Virus record (IMG/VR): IMGVR_UViG_3300024358_000329
Coordinates: 1-24,561 of that record
DNA from: a virus
Reading direction: 5' to 3' (one strand)
DNA: 24,561 nt
The translations under genes and the position numbers were made by a program. This document shows, one piece after another, positions 1-7,119 of this stretch. Every line of letters begins with the position of its first letter. The first letter of the stretch is position 1. The notes beneath the pieces were generated by a model. That model was given only the letters and a program-made list of their open reading frames with translations, was not told where the DNA came from and searched no databases.

Positions 1-85
1 TACCGAGTTTAATATCAGCATCGCCGTTGATTACGTGTCGTGCGCGAAAAAAAGTATTCGCAGTATCAACTAAAATATAAGCCAT
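1..85 (-). CDS. 5'-3' exonuclease / T4 RNase H-like protein, N-terminal fragment
   Basis: Only the first 28 codons are inside the window; the gene runs off the left edge. The visible start reads MAYILVDTANTFFRARHV, a hydrophobic beta strand ending in an Asp (D7) and followed by a phenylalanine/arginine helix. This is the usual opening of PIN/FEN-type 5' nucleases, in which that Asp binds a catalytic metal. The ATG (83-85) overlaps the TAA of the preceding gene as TAATG, which supports the start. In T4-like phages this nuclease removes RNA primers from lagging-strand fragments, which would fit a window holding gp43 and gp45. The call rests on a short stretch and is moderate. Confidence 0.6.
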   Translation of the reverse strand, partial: MAYILVDTANTFFRARHVINGDADIKLG

Positions 86-522
86 TAATTGTTCTTCTTT
101 ACGCTCTGTATGTCTATAACACCTGTATTAACAGGACCGCCGTAGTCGCCATCGACAACCACGTTTGCACAAAGTTCACGGAACCAACGATCTACGATTT
201 CCTCGTCATTATCGCCATCGGCACCATATCCTTCTTGCTTTAATTTTAACACAAAATGCTCGTTCCAGTCAAGCTCAAAAAAACCGTTGCGAATGTTATC
301 TTGGTTAACGTGTGTATTTAGTACCCCCACCCACGGTTCTTTTTTACGATTAGCACGTTCTTTTGGACTCAGTTTAGCCAATTCTTCAGCTTCCTTGGCC
401 TTTTCTGCAGCCTCTGCAGCCTTTTCGGCAATTTCTTTAGATGCTTCAGCAGCCTTTACAGCAGCCTCTGCTTCTGCTTTGATTTTATCAATACCTAGTA
501 ATTTTTCAATAAATTTGTTCAT
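85..522 (-). CDS. Conserved hypothetical protein with N-terminal coiled coil
   Basis: This 145-aa protein has two parts. Residues about 12-50 are an Ala/Glu/Lys-rich heptad-like stretch (repeated KAAEAAEKAK-type units) that should form a long coiled-coil helix. Residues 60-145 are a mixed, acidic, probably globular part with a GDYGGP turn. No catalytic motif is visible and I do not recognise a function. Its ATG overlaps the TAA of the DUF2061 gene (TAATG), and its own stop overlaps the next start the same way, so it belongs to one translationally coupled run. A structural or oligomerisation role is possible but unsupported. Confidence 0.75.
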   Translation of the reverse strand: MNKFIEKLLGIDKIKAEAEAAVKAAEASKEIAEKAAEAAEKAKEAEELAKLSPKERANRKKEPWVGVLNTHVNQDNIRNGFFELDWNEHFVLKLKQEGYGADGDNDEEIVDRWFRELCANVVVDGDYGGPVNTGVIDIQSVKKNN

Positions 523-695
523 TAATTTTTACCCCATTGCACCTTAAGCCAAATTCTTTCCATTATATAATGTACCGCTGTTAGAATAATATGAATAAGA
601 ACAGCATCGCTTAACCCTGTCCAAATTGCAGTAATCAATAACGCAATAATTCTATAACTTACTGTCCGTACTACTGTTCTTGTTTTGGTCTCCAT
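522..695 (-). CDS. DUF2061-like small membrane protein
   Basis: A 57-aa protein starting METKTRTVVRT, followed by SYRIIALLITAIWTG and a second hydrophobic stretch around residues 30-45 (LIHIILTAVHYIMERIW). The short charged N-terminus, two closely spaced membrane helices and an HYxxERxW-type end match the DUF2061 family as I know it; function unknown. I chose the ATG at 693-695, which overlaps the queE stop as TGATG and has a GGGG-containing ribosome site upstream, over a GTG four codons earlier. It is probably in the inner membrane. Its place directly after queE is likely just operon packing. Confidence 0.7.
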   Translation of the reverse strand: METKTRTVVRTVSYRIIALLITAIWTGLSDAVLIHIILTAVHYIMERIWLKVQWGKN

Positions 696-1555
696 CAGGT
701 TCCCCACTCGTTCTTGAAGAGAGGCACTTGTAGTCGATCACTGTACCGCCATCCTTTTCGCATTGCCATTTCTGCCACGTTACGATTGTTAAGGGTATAC
801 ACGCTGTCAACTCCACCAACAGGCATAATATAAACAGGGCCCGTAAAACCTGCCTCGCGATATTCCTTAACAGCTCGTTCTGCATCTTTCAAATCCTCCT
901 CAGAGGCTACTACAAATTTTAAGTATACATAACCCCAGTTTTGATAATCACAAACTATTTCTGGACGAATAGCATCTTCCCACTTTTCTCCAGAGCAAGG
1001 TAATTTAGCACTAACACTAAATGTAATTTCTTTGTTGTAATCTGGATGAGGCATTGTCCATTCTAACAAATAATCTTTAAAACTTTCTGACAGTTCTTGG
1101 GTGCCGTTTGTTTCAAAGGTAATTTCTTTTAGACCTGTCATCTTGGGATGACGCAACAAGTCTGGATAGGCACGTTGCCAACCTAGCAAAGGTTCACCAC
1201 CTGTGATAACTAGGTGTTCGTCCTGCCATTCGTTGTGTGGAAGAATTTCCATAATGCGTTCAGCAATAGCATCGCTAGTTAGCATTGGACTTAGGTCTTT
1301 AAACTCTGGATGCCAACTAGCATAGCTATCACAACCTGTAGATACCAACGGCAATGCTTCGTATTTTTCGTAAGGAGATCTCTTGTGTTGAATAACAATA
1401 TCATCTGCCTCTGTGCTTAGTTCACCTCTAGGCATACCAAACCCGGCACACTTGAAGTTGCAACCAAATATACGTAAGAAAACAGAAGGCACACCCATAT
1501 AGCGGCCTTCACCTTGAATGCTGTAAAACAGCTCTGCGATTTTAATTTTACTCAT
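695..1555 (-). CDS. queE: 7-carboxy-7-deazaguanine synthase (QueE), radical SAM
   Basis: QueE is a radical-SAM enzyme converting 6-carboxytetrahydropterin to 7-carboxy-7-deazaguanine (CDG). The 286-aa protein opens with the family signature EIFYSIQGEG-like (here AELFYSIQGEG, residues 7-17) and GVPSVFLRIFGCNFKC. It has the SAM-binding ITGGEPLL (around residue 117) and FETNGT. The Fe-S cysteines are atypical: C32 and C36 are present, but the third, usually two residues further on, is replaced by Phe; the best candidate is C75 in TGCDSYASW, after an insertion of about 36 residues. It partners with FolE and QueD-like proteins in this window and supplies the base used by DpdA. The start overlaps the upstream gene by 8 nt (ATGAGTAA). 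Confidence 0.92.
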   Translation of the reverse strand: MSKIKIAELFYSIQGEGRYMGVPSVFLRIFGCNFKCAGFGMPRGELSTEADDIVIQHKRSPYEKYEALPLVSTGCDSYASWHPEFKDLSPMLTSDAIAERIMEILPHNEWQDEHLVITGGEPLLGWQRAYPDLLRHPKMTGLKEITFETNGTQELSESFKDYLLEWTMPHPDYNKEITFSVSAKLPCSGEKWEDAIRPEIVCDYQNWGYVYLKFVVASEEDLKDAERAVKEYREAGFTGPVYIMPVGGVDSVYTLNNRNVAEMAMRKGWRYSDRLQVPLFKNEWGT

Positions 1556-1766
1556 TGTTTATTATACCTTTTTTTACAAAATTTGTCAAGTCTTCTTTGA
1601 TCAAACTCCAAGTGCCATCTTCGTTATCGATCCAAATTAAATTATCGCCTTCTTTCCAACCTGCTTCTTTTAATAGGTCTGGAGGAAATGGTAATATACA
1701 ATCTCCTGTTTCAGGATCTTCTTCAACATTAAGGGTCCAACTTTTAGATTCTATTTTTTTCGTCAT
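1548..1766 (-). CDS. AbrB/SpoVT-like small protein
   Basis: A 72-aa protein with the pattern of the AbrB/MazE swapped-hairpin fold: a beta strand, a Pro-rich turn (PFPPDLLKEAGWKEGD, residues 27-42), then two strands with IWIDNEDGTWSLIKED. The phrase 'LLKEAGWKEGD + W' is characteristic of AbrB-type domains, which usually act as small DNA-binding regulators or antitoxins. No toxin partner is adjacent, so a regulatory role for the operon is an inference only. It overlaps queE by 8 nt and its own start lies inside the end of the upstream membrane-protein gene (23-nt overlap), so the three are tightly coupled. Confidence 0.6.
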   Translation of the reverse strand: MTKKIESKSWTLNVEEDPETGDCILPFPPDLLKEAGWKEGDNLIWIDNEDGTWSLIKEDLTNFVKKGIINNE

Positions 1767-1947
1767 TTTCTTTCTTCCAATGCTCGTAGTGTAATTTTCT
1801 ACACTCTTCTTTAACTTTATTGGGAATATCCGGATGCCATTCTGCCATTCCGCAATCGTATATTCTTGTTTGAGGTTGCTTAGAACCTACTAAAATTAAA
1901 ATAAAAAATATAGCAAAAATTGAAACTACAACAAGAATGTTTTTCAT
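1744..1947 (-). CDS. Small single-pass membrane protein, unknown function
   Basis: A 67-aa protein with one N-terminal hydrophobic segment (residues 4-21, LVVVSIFAIFFILILVG) and a short charged tail beginning RIYDCGMAEWHPDIP and continuing with a Lys/Glu-rich helix that contains one more Cys. The layout suggests an N-terminal anchor or uncleaved signal with the tail in the periplasm. The YDC..AE..PD.P..V...C pattern resembles small proteins I have seen repeatedly in marine phages, but no function is known to me. ATG at 1945-1947 overlaps the preceding TGA (ATGA). Confidence 0.65.
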   Translation of the reverse strand: MKNILVVVSIFAIFFILILVGSKQPQTRIYDCGMAEWHPDIPNKVKEECRKLHYEHWKKENDEKNRI

Positions 1948-2144
1948 ATGTATTCACTTACTAGTATCTTGCACATAAGTCCATCGTGTTCATTATGAAA
2001 ATGAAATTTCATACATTCTGTACTAACTTCAGTTCTATATCTATCTCCTGGCAATCCAAATTTTTCTACAATAGTTGCAGTTACATTATTCCAAAATGGC
2101 ATATTATTTGTTTTTTCGTTCCACGGAACATTAATGGTTACCAT
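1944..2144 (-). CDS. Hypothetical protein
   Basis: A 66-aa soluble protein starting MVTINVPWNEKTNNMPFW, with a mixture of short strands and FGLPGDRY, ending KFHFHNEHDGLMCKILVSEYI. No recognised domain. The start ATG (2142-2144) is embedded in the last codons of the HIT gene (7-nt overlap) and its stop overlaps the next ATG, so it is translated as part of the same run. Codon use is as AT-rich as that of its neighbours. Confidence 0.6.
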   Translation of the reverse strand: MVTINVPWNEKTNNMPFWNNVTATIVEKFGLPGDRYRTEVSTECMKFHFHNEHDGLMCKILVSEYI

Positions 2145-2530
2145 TTACGATAGTTTCCTTTTTCTGGAATAACGTGACGAACACCTCCTGTGGGGTCTTC
2201 CATATCACCTTTACGTCTTGGAATAAGATGAACGTGTGGCCAAGGAACTGTTTGTCCAGCAGCTGGGCCGTAATTCATACCTATGTTAAATCCGTCCCAT
2301 TCGCCTTGTTGTACTCTCTTAATACCGTCTCTAACTGCATCTTCAAAACAATCCATTAGAACAGCAACGGTATTATATTTAGGTACAAATAAAAGATGAC
2401 CCTCTGTTACCGGATAGATATCACGAAATACTTTTACGTGATAATCTTCTTCTATAAGTTCTGTCCACGGCGCTTTAGAATCTTCGATAAAACTAGGCTC
2501 GGCGGGAAATATTTTGTTTATATCGGTCAT
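2138..2530 (-). CDS. HIT-family nucleotide hydrolase-like protein
   Basis: A 130-aa HIT-superfamily protein, the usual length for the family. Seen: the N-terminal VFRDIYPVTEGHLLFVPKY segment (residues 34-52), FNIGMNYGPAAGQTV (82-95) and the signature PHVHLIPRR (98-106). In the canonical H-x-H-x-H motif the middle His is catalytic; here the middle and last are H99 and H101, but the first is Trp (W97). HIT proteins hydrolyse or transfer nucleotides from dinucleotide or AMP-linked substrates; the substrate here is unknown. It sits after two SGNH-like genes and starts by ATGA overlap. Confidence 0.88.
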   Translation of the reverse strand: MTDINKIFPAEPSFIEDSKAPWTELIEEDYHVKVFRDIYPVTEGHLLFVPKYNTVAVLMDCFEDAVRDGIKRVQQGEWDGFNIGMNYGPAAGQTVPWPHVHLIPRRKGDMEDPTGGVRHVIPEKGNYRKW

Positions 2531-3117
2531 TTTTCTATAAGTTCCTTTATTATATTATATACAATTTTATTACCGTTGTCAGTATAATGATTTGTGTAAC
2601 CTCTTTCTTTGCTCCAAAGAGTTGAAAAATCTGTATGATATTTTTCTATGGCTAATTCGGCAGCAATCTCTAAATGCGAAATACTAATATATTTTGTTTT
2701 TATTAAATTGTTTATTTTGTCTCGAATTAAATTATAGATATCAATTTGATATTCGTCGTCGTAGTGATATCTAAAAAATAGTTTAGCTGACAATAGATTA
2801 AAGTTAAAAGGATTAAAATGATTTTCGATATCGTGATATATTAAGTCACAATTTTTTCTAAATCCTGATTTTTGTATAGGATGATTTTTTGTATGAACCC
2901 TGCTAGGACTTGTATGACTGACTATCACAACATCAAATGATGTCGTGTTTACACTTTCTATTTGTTTTAGAATTTTGTATTCGCTTATTCCAGGTTCTGA
3001 TAAATTAGTAACATCGTAATCTTTAGCCAACAGATTAACCCAGCCTGTGTTTGAATCAGGCCAAACTGCTGAAAAACTATCTCCAGCAATTAATATTTTT
3101 TTAAACTGGTTAACCAT
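2527..3117 (-). CDS. SGNH/GDSL hydrolase-like protein (second of a pair)
   Basis: A 196-aa protein beginning with a Rossmann-like strand and the nucleophile block of SGNH hydrolases, ILIAGDSFSAVWP (GDS at residues 12-14). A Gly block follows at LSEPGIS (G43), and near the C-terminus an Asn-His pair (N176-H177 in TNHYTDNGN) could supply the catalytic His. The usual Asn block is not clear (VIVSHTSPSR instead). SGNH enzymes are esterases or acyl hydrolases acting on lipids or acylated sugars; the target is unknown. The gene is very AT-rich (about 22-23% GC in 2701-2820 by hand count) and overlaps the upstream paralogue-like gene by 28 nt. Confidence 0.65.
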   Translation of the reverse strand: MVNQFKKILIAGDSFSAVWPDSNTGWVNLLAKDYDVTNLSEPGISEYKILKQIESVNTTSFDVVIVSHTSPSRVHTKNHPIQKSGFRKNCDLIYHDIENHFNPFNFNLLSAKLFFRYHYDDEYQIDIYNLIRDKINNLIKTKYISISHLEIAAELAIEKYHTDFSTLWSKERGYTNHYTDNGNKIVYNIIKELIEK

Positions 3118-3917
3118 GGAATATAATGTTTGGCAACTAATTCGTGATAGCTAGTATTGTAGTGTTCTTTATCTTCAATAAGAAAATTTTCGTGATTAAA
3201 CCCTAATTGCTTTGTAAATGATTGAACTGTTTTAGAAGCAATTCTAGTATTTTTAAGTTTTCCGTAATAGTCAAACTGCGTTGGAAATTTTAATCTATCT
3301 GTAAAATTAAACAGATGTAAAGGCACTCCGTGGTCTGCGCAGATATTATCCCAGGTGTAAACACAATTTAAAAATTCTCTTTTTTCTACATAGGTATTAA
3401 GTTCGAAAAACAATTTAACCTGCATATATGTATGTTTTCGAAGATCCGGAACAATTAATCCATCAGTAGCACTAAATTCAACACCCGGATAATTTCCGTA
3501 ATCGTCGTAAGTTGACTTGTTTAATAGCTGCATTGATTTTTCTCTAACAATTGCATCCATATATCTATGAATATTTTCATCGTCTGAATCGCACTTGAAA
3601 GTGAAATAATCAGATGGAATACAATCTTCTTTAGAAATATCGTCGTATGCTATAATGAATCTATTAAATGATGCTAGACAAATAAAGACCTCATCAATGT
3701 CATCGTACAAATTAAACATCGATATAAGCCAATCGGTATATAATCTGTTTGATGCACCAGACATAGCATAAACAATGACTGGCTTATTGTTTAATTTACT
3801 GTAAATTTCTGCATAGTTGTTATCGTTCCATTGACTAAAACTGCCTACGCCTTTACTGTTCAAAACTGAAGTGTAGCCCATTGTGTGACTATCTCCAATG
3901 AATAAAGTTCTACCCAT
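3090..3917 (-). CDS. SGNH/GDSL hydrolase-like protein (first of a pair)
   Basis: A 275-aa protein starting MGRTLFIGDSHTMGY, with the GDS nucleophile block (residues 8-10) directly followed by His. A second block, YAMSGASNRL, fits the Gly block, and HYNTSYHELVAKHY near the C-terminus could provide the catalytic His. It shares its domain type with the downstream 196-aa protein but little obvious sequence, so the pair may be old duplicates or two separate acquisitions. The ATG at 3915-3917 overlaps the previous stop as TGATG; an upstream in-frame TTG is less likely. No signal peptide is visible, so it should be cytoplasmic or virion-borne. Confidence 0.65.
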   Translation of the reverse strand: MGRTLFIGDSHTMGYTSVLNSKGVGSFSQWNDNNYAEIYSKLNNKPVIVYAMSGASNRLYTDWLISMFNLYDDIDEVFICLASFNRFIIAYDDISKEDCIPSDYFTFKCDSDDENIHRYMDAIVREKSMQLLNKSTYDDYGNYPGVEFSATDGLIVPDLRKHTYMQVKLFFELNTYVEKREFLNCVYTWDNICADHGVPLHLFNFTDRLKFPTQFDYYGKLKNTRIASKTVQSFTKQLGFNHENFLIEDKEHYNTSYHELVAKHYIPWLTSLKKY

Positions 3918-4138
3918 CAATATCCCTTATTTTCTTTTGGTAGAGAATCTTCGCGAATAACAAATTCTCTCCCACCTAGGCTACCAACAAACGCTCTAGT
4001 ATTCTCTTTATATACCATTTTAATTTTTAAAGTTTGAAAAGCAACTTCTAAAAATGCTTTAGGTTTGTAACCTAAAACGTGCATATCAAAATCTTTACCT
4101 GCATCTGTGCAATGTACCTTAACCTGTGCGTCGATCAT
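3917..4138 (-). CDS. Hypothetical protein
   Basis: A 73-aa protein read from MIDAQVKVHCTDAGKDFDMHV. The ATG (4136-4138) overlaps the phosphoribosyltransferase TGA as ATGA; a longer frame starting at a TTG would run 36 nt into that gene and is not needed. It is a small alpha/beta protein with LGYKPKAFLEVAFQTLKIKMVY in the middle and REFVIRED near the end. No known domain is recognised. Its position between a phosphoribosyltransferase and an SGNH gene gives no clear role. Confidence 0.6.
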   Translation of the reverse strand: MIDAQVKVHCTDAGKDFDMHVLGYKPKAFLEVAFQTLKIKMVYKENTRAFVGSLGGREFVIREDSLPKENKGY

Positions 4139-4626
4139 TTTGCCCACCAATCTTCGTAAGGAAATTCTATCCAAACATCGTTTTCTGCCTTATTGACCTC
4201 AAATCCAACATAGTCCATTTTAACATTACACCCGCTGGCAAGATTATCTACAATTACAGCAAAGCGTACACTATTGTTCCAAATCATATCCCAACGCTCA
4301 TCGTGAGGAAAGCAACTGCTACGCCAATCGTCCATAATCCAATTAAGTGTAGCACCGCTATCGTTAATATCGTCTACAATAAGAATCTGTTTACCTGCAA
4401 ATGCATCATCAGCCATCCATAGATTGCTTTCACTTGCTGTATGATCACGTAGGCTTACATTGAGTGAGTGCATTGGCACATCTAACCAATGACTAATCAT
4501 AACAGCAGGGAGCAAACCTCCCCGTGTAAGTCCTACAATGTAATCAGGTCGCCAAGTACCAAAGCTACGGCAAATTTTACTAACGTTTACTGTAAATTCA
4601 TTAAAATTAATTATGTGCTTGTTCAT
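4135..4626 (-). CDS. Xanthine/guanine-type phosphoribosyltransferase
   Basis: A 163-aa type I phosphoribosyltransferase. Seen: the diphosphate-binding loop VGLTRGGLLPAV (residues 31-42), the PRPP loop ILIVDDINDSGATL (81-94) with the two acidic residues of the family, and near the C-terminus DVWIEFPYEDWW, which resembles the purine-contacting 'W-I/V-E-x-P-W' segment of E. coli Gpt. Such enzymes join guanine, xanthine or hypoxanthine to PRPP to give the nucleoside monophosphate. Next to a base-exchange DNA modification pathway that releases free guanine, a recycling role is attractive but inferred. The start lies 20 nt inside the upstream cupin gene. Confidence 0.85.
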   Translation of the reverse strand: MNKHIINFNEFTVNVSKICRSFGTWRPDYIVGLTRGGLLPAVMISHWLDVPMHSLNVSLRDHTASESNLWMADDAFAGKQILIVDDINDSGATLNWIMDDWRSSCFPHDERWDMIWNNSVRFAVIVDNLASGCNVKMDYVGFEVNKAENDVWIEFPYEDWWAK

Positions 4627-5044
4627 ATCGTGTTTTTAAATATTGTTCGTGTTGTACCCATTTACCGTTAACATCAAATCCCCATTCACGTTGTTTAGGG
4701 CCTGGCATAAAGATTGTCCAACATTCTACGCCCGGTTCTAATTCTACACGATGAAAACTTTTTGCCTTACAAATTCTAAAGTGTCCAGGTCTTCTCCAAA
4801 AGCGACCTTCTGGAGTAGTTTCCCAATAACCACCTTTTAGAATAAGTGTGGCATAAGGCCAGGGATGATCGTGAAGATCATCTGGATCACCTTTTAAAAA
4901 CTTGTGTAGGAAAATGTTAAATGGAAAACGGTCTCTATCTTTTAGAAATAGATAGTAGCGTTCTAAATATGGTTCGTCAGCTTCACGATCCATAACAATA
5001 CGTTTACGACCCATACGTTCTAAGAGATTAAGAAACCATTTCAT
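4607..5044 (-). CDS. Cupin-fold protein
   Basis: A 145-aa protein with cupin features: LHDHPWPYATLILKGGYWE (H58 and H60 as likely metal ligands on the first cupin motif), then RPGHFRICKAKSFHRVEL (H98 in the second motif), and a C-terminal strand-rich part with CWTIFMPGP. Cupins of this kind can be dioxygenases, isomerases or simple metal-binding proteins; no substrate can be deduced. The ATG at 5042-5044 forms an ATGA overlap with the upstream stop and is preferred over a TTG six codons earlier. Confidence 0.7.
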   Translation of the reverse strand: MKWFLNLLERMGRKRIVMDREADEPYLERYYLFLKDRDRFPFNIFLHKFLKGDPDDLHDHPWPYATLILKGGYWETTPEGRFWRRPGHFRICKAKSFHRVELEPGVECWTIFMPGPKQREWGFDVNGKWVQHEQYLKTRYEQAHN

Positions 5045-5259
5045 ACACGATCCTTTAACCAAGCATCAACTGTTGCTTCTGCTTCTTCTTGGGTAACTGC
5101 ATACGCATAAATCCAATAGCAATCGTCTTTGCCCTTAATATCAAAAGGTACAGGACCATTAAACAGAATGCCATCTTCTAGCATACGTTTTACTTCAAAC
5201 TTCTTTAAATTTTTAGCACGATTAATTAAATCGTTAGCCATATCTACGGAATTACTCAT
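5041..5259 (-). CDS. Hypothetical protein
   Basis: A 72-aa protein, MSNSVDMANDLINRAKNL, with a long N-terminal helix and then a strand-rich section containing GPVPFDIKGKDDCYWIYAYAV, ending with an acidic helix (TQEEAEATVDAWLK). The pattern suggests a small alpha/beta fold, but I know no family. Its start and stop both use ATGA overlaps with folE and the cupin gene, so it is co-translated with folE. Confidence 0.65.
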   Translation of the reverse strand: MSNSVDMANDLINRAKNLKKFEVKRMLEDGILFNGPVPFDIKGKDDCYWIYAYAVTQEEAEATVDAWLKDRV

Positions 5260-6005
5260 CGCGGTGCAAACTCCTGTTGTAGTTTAATGTTATCAAAGAA
5301 TTCCTTCTTTGTACCTGGATCATCTTTAAACGCACCTTTCAATACTGTAGTCTGCGTTAAAGAACTATGTGCCATAATACCACGGTTTTCACAACAACCG
5401 TGAGTGGCTTGGATGTAAACACCGAGGTCGGATGCAGCAGTGGCACGTTCTATTTCTCTAGCAATATCGTTGGCTAGTTCTTCTTGTAAGGTACCGCGAC
5501 GAGCGCACCACTGAGCAATACGAGTGTACTTAGACAAACCAATAAGTTTTTGTGCGGCGATGATGCCAATGTAAGCGACACCACTAACGGGCTGATGATG
5601 ATGACTGCACATAGAGCGCAACTCACTACGTACCACCAACATACCTTCGTAGCGATCTTCTGAGTCATTTGGAAATGCTGTTGCGCTTGGTGATGGGTCA
5701 TATCTACCTGCCATAATTTCGTTGAAGTACATCTTAGCCAGTCGACGTGCTGTACCTTTTGAGTTAGGATCTGTTTCTCGATCGATTAGCAAACGATCAA
5801 GAACTAGTTCAAATGCTTCAGTTGCTTCTTCAATTAAGATTTCTTTATCTTCTTCGCTGACATAATCACTGATATTGTCACCAGCCCAAAAACGTTTGCC
5901 TTCGCGTTTCATTTTAAAGCGAAGATGATCGCCTAAGTATGCTTCTTCATAGCCACCATCGCCTGCCATAGCGTCTAGTGCTGTTTCTTGTTTTTTTAAT
6001 TTCAA
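5256..6005 (-). CDS. folE: GTP cyclohydrolase I (FolE)
   Basis: FolE converts GTP to dihydroneopterin triphosphate, the first step of both folate and 7-deazaguanine synthesis. The 249-aa protein carries DPNSKGTARRLAKMY (residues 79-93), the Zn site CSHHHQPV (C133, H136) and THGCCENRG (C204) and the active-site stretch IGLSKYTRIAQWCARR. A 50-residue N-terminal extension precedes the catalytic core. The best start is TTG at 6003-6005, preceded by a GGAG site at 7-nt spacing; the next ATG (5969) has no visible ribosome site. In this window it most plausibly feeds QueD/QueE and DpdA rather than folate. Confidence 0.93.
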   Translation of the reverse strand: MKLKKQETALDAMAGDGGYEEAYLGDHLRFKMKREGKRFWAGDNISDYVSEEDKEILIEEATEAFELVLDRLLIDRETDPNSKGTARRLAKMYFNEIMAGRYDPSPSATAFPNDSEDRYEGMLVVRSELRSMCSHHHQPVSGVAYIGIIAAQKLIGLSKYTRIAQWCARRGTLQEELANDIAREIERATAASDLGVYIQATHGCCENRGIMAHSSLTQTTVLKGAFKDDPGTKKEFFDNIKLQQEFAPR

Positions 6006-6044
6006 TTAAATTCTCCGAGTTAATGTCGTGGATGACATAATAAG

Positions 6045-7118
6045 TTATTTTAGCATCTCTAAGAGATTATCGCAACTAAAATAATTCTTAGTTAAACGAT
6101 CTACCTGTTTATTTAGGCGAGGTAGATAGGATTCGTAATTTTCCATATAATGGACAATTCGATCTACTATTGCTCCTCTATGTGCCCTATAAGAATTAAA
6201 AGATTCTGTCCACTCTGAAGGATAAGAAAAATCTTTTAATGCCATTTCACTGTAACTGAGTCTGTCTGGAACCATAGGAATAGTTTTAGTAATAGCACCT
6301 TCGTACCAACTAATTCCAAGTGTTTCTTGTAGGTTAGCACTAAACACTAGTTTAGATTCGCCTAGCATATTATGATATTCGTTTTTTGTAAGTTGACGTT
6401 CTTGACAAACAATAAACTCATATTGAGGAAGTTGTTCTTTTAAGTCATAAAATATATCGACTTGTTTCTCTGGAGCAATACGATGCGGGAAAAGAATAAT
6501 GTTTTTCTTTTCCATTTCGCTGTACATACTTAAGGTATCTACCATATATTCCATTGGCCAACCTGTACGCATAATTTTATGTTTGGCAAACTCTCTAACA
6601 ATGTTGGAGTTTTCATAACCTAACAGATTTTTACAGAACATTTCGATATGAAATTCTGTAGCGAACCAATTATAATCGATTGCGTGATAGAATGCTTTTT
6701 CTGAGTGTCTAACCCAAGGAGTGTCACCAATAAGTCGACCTAAGAAATCTTGAGGATCATATGATCCGGCGTGCCACAATGCGTGAATTTTTACAGGAAT
6801 CTGTAAAAGCTCACTCATATATTTTAAGTTTATGATGCCAGGGTGCCAAGCATCAGTAAAGATAAAGTGATCATTAGGAGCCACTGATCCATTGCAAAAC
6901 AACCGACCCATTTGCTCAACTTGACTAGACTTATATATATTGGTGCCACCAAAATTAAGAAAAGCGCCAGGAGTGGTTGCACTAGGAATATCCGTAGGGC
7001 CAGATATAATTTGAACATCGTGTCCTCTCTTTTTAAGAAGTGCAGGAAGGTGGGTTTTCCACTCGCCTGTGTAACGAGTTTCTACTGCCTCAAGGTCGAC
7101 TAGGAAAACCCGTGCCAT
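6045..7118 (-). CDS. GT-B fold glycosyltransferase
   Basis: A 357-aa protein starting MARVFLVDLEAVETRYTGEW, with an N-terminal Rossmann-like domain containing a Gly-rich turn (NFGGTN). The C-terminal domain has FPHRIAPEKQVD (residues 210-221), like the 'GR...EKG' strand of GT4 enzymes, and ETLGISWYEGAI (265-276), like the donor-binding E-x7-E motif. This indicates a nucleotide-sugar-dependent transferase. The acceptor is unknown: phage GTs may modify DNA bases, virion proteins or host surface sugars. I chose the ATG at 7116-7118, just after the upstream TGA; a longer frame reaching 7319 runs through the neighbouring gene and is not credible. Confidence 0.8.
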   Translation of the reverse strand: MARVFLVDLEAVETRYTGEWKTHLPALLKKRGHDVQIISGPTDIPSATTPGAFLNFGGTNIYKSSQVEQMGRLFCNGSVAPNDHFIFTDAWHPGIINLKYMSELLQIPVKIHALWHAGSYDPQDFLGRLIGDTPWVRHSEKAFYHAIDYNWFATEFHIEMFCKNLLGYENSNIVREFAKHKIMRTGWPMEYMVDTLSMYSEMEKKNIILFPHRIAPEKQVDIFYDLKEQLPQYEFIVCQERQLTKNEYHNMLGESKLVFSANLQETLGISWYEGAITKTIPMVPDRLSYSEMALKDFSYPSEWTESFNSYRAHRGAIVDRIVHYMENYESYLPRLNKQVDRLTKNYFSCDNLLEMLK

Positions 7119-7119
7119 A

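Noticed and set aside
6006-6044. Possible preQ1-type riboswitch before folE
   Set aside because: Only a 5-bp inverted repeat is present; the C-rich loop and A-rich tail of preQ1 riboswitches are absent. The other queuosine-type genes have no leader at all.
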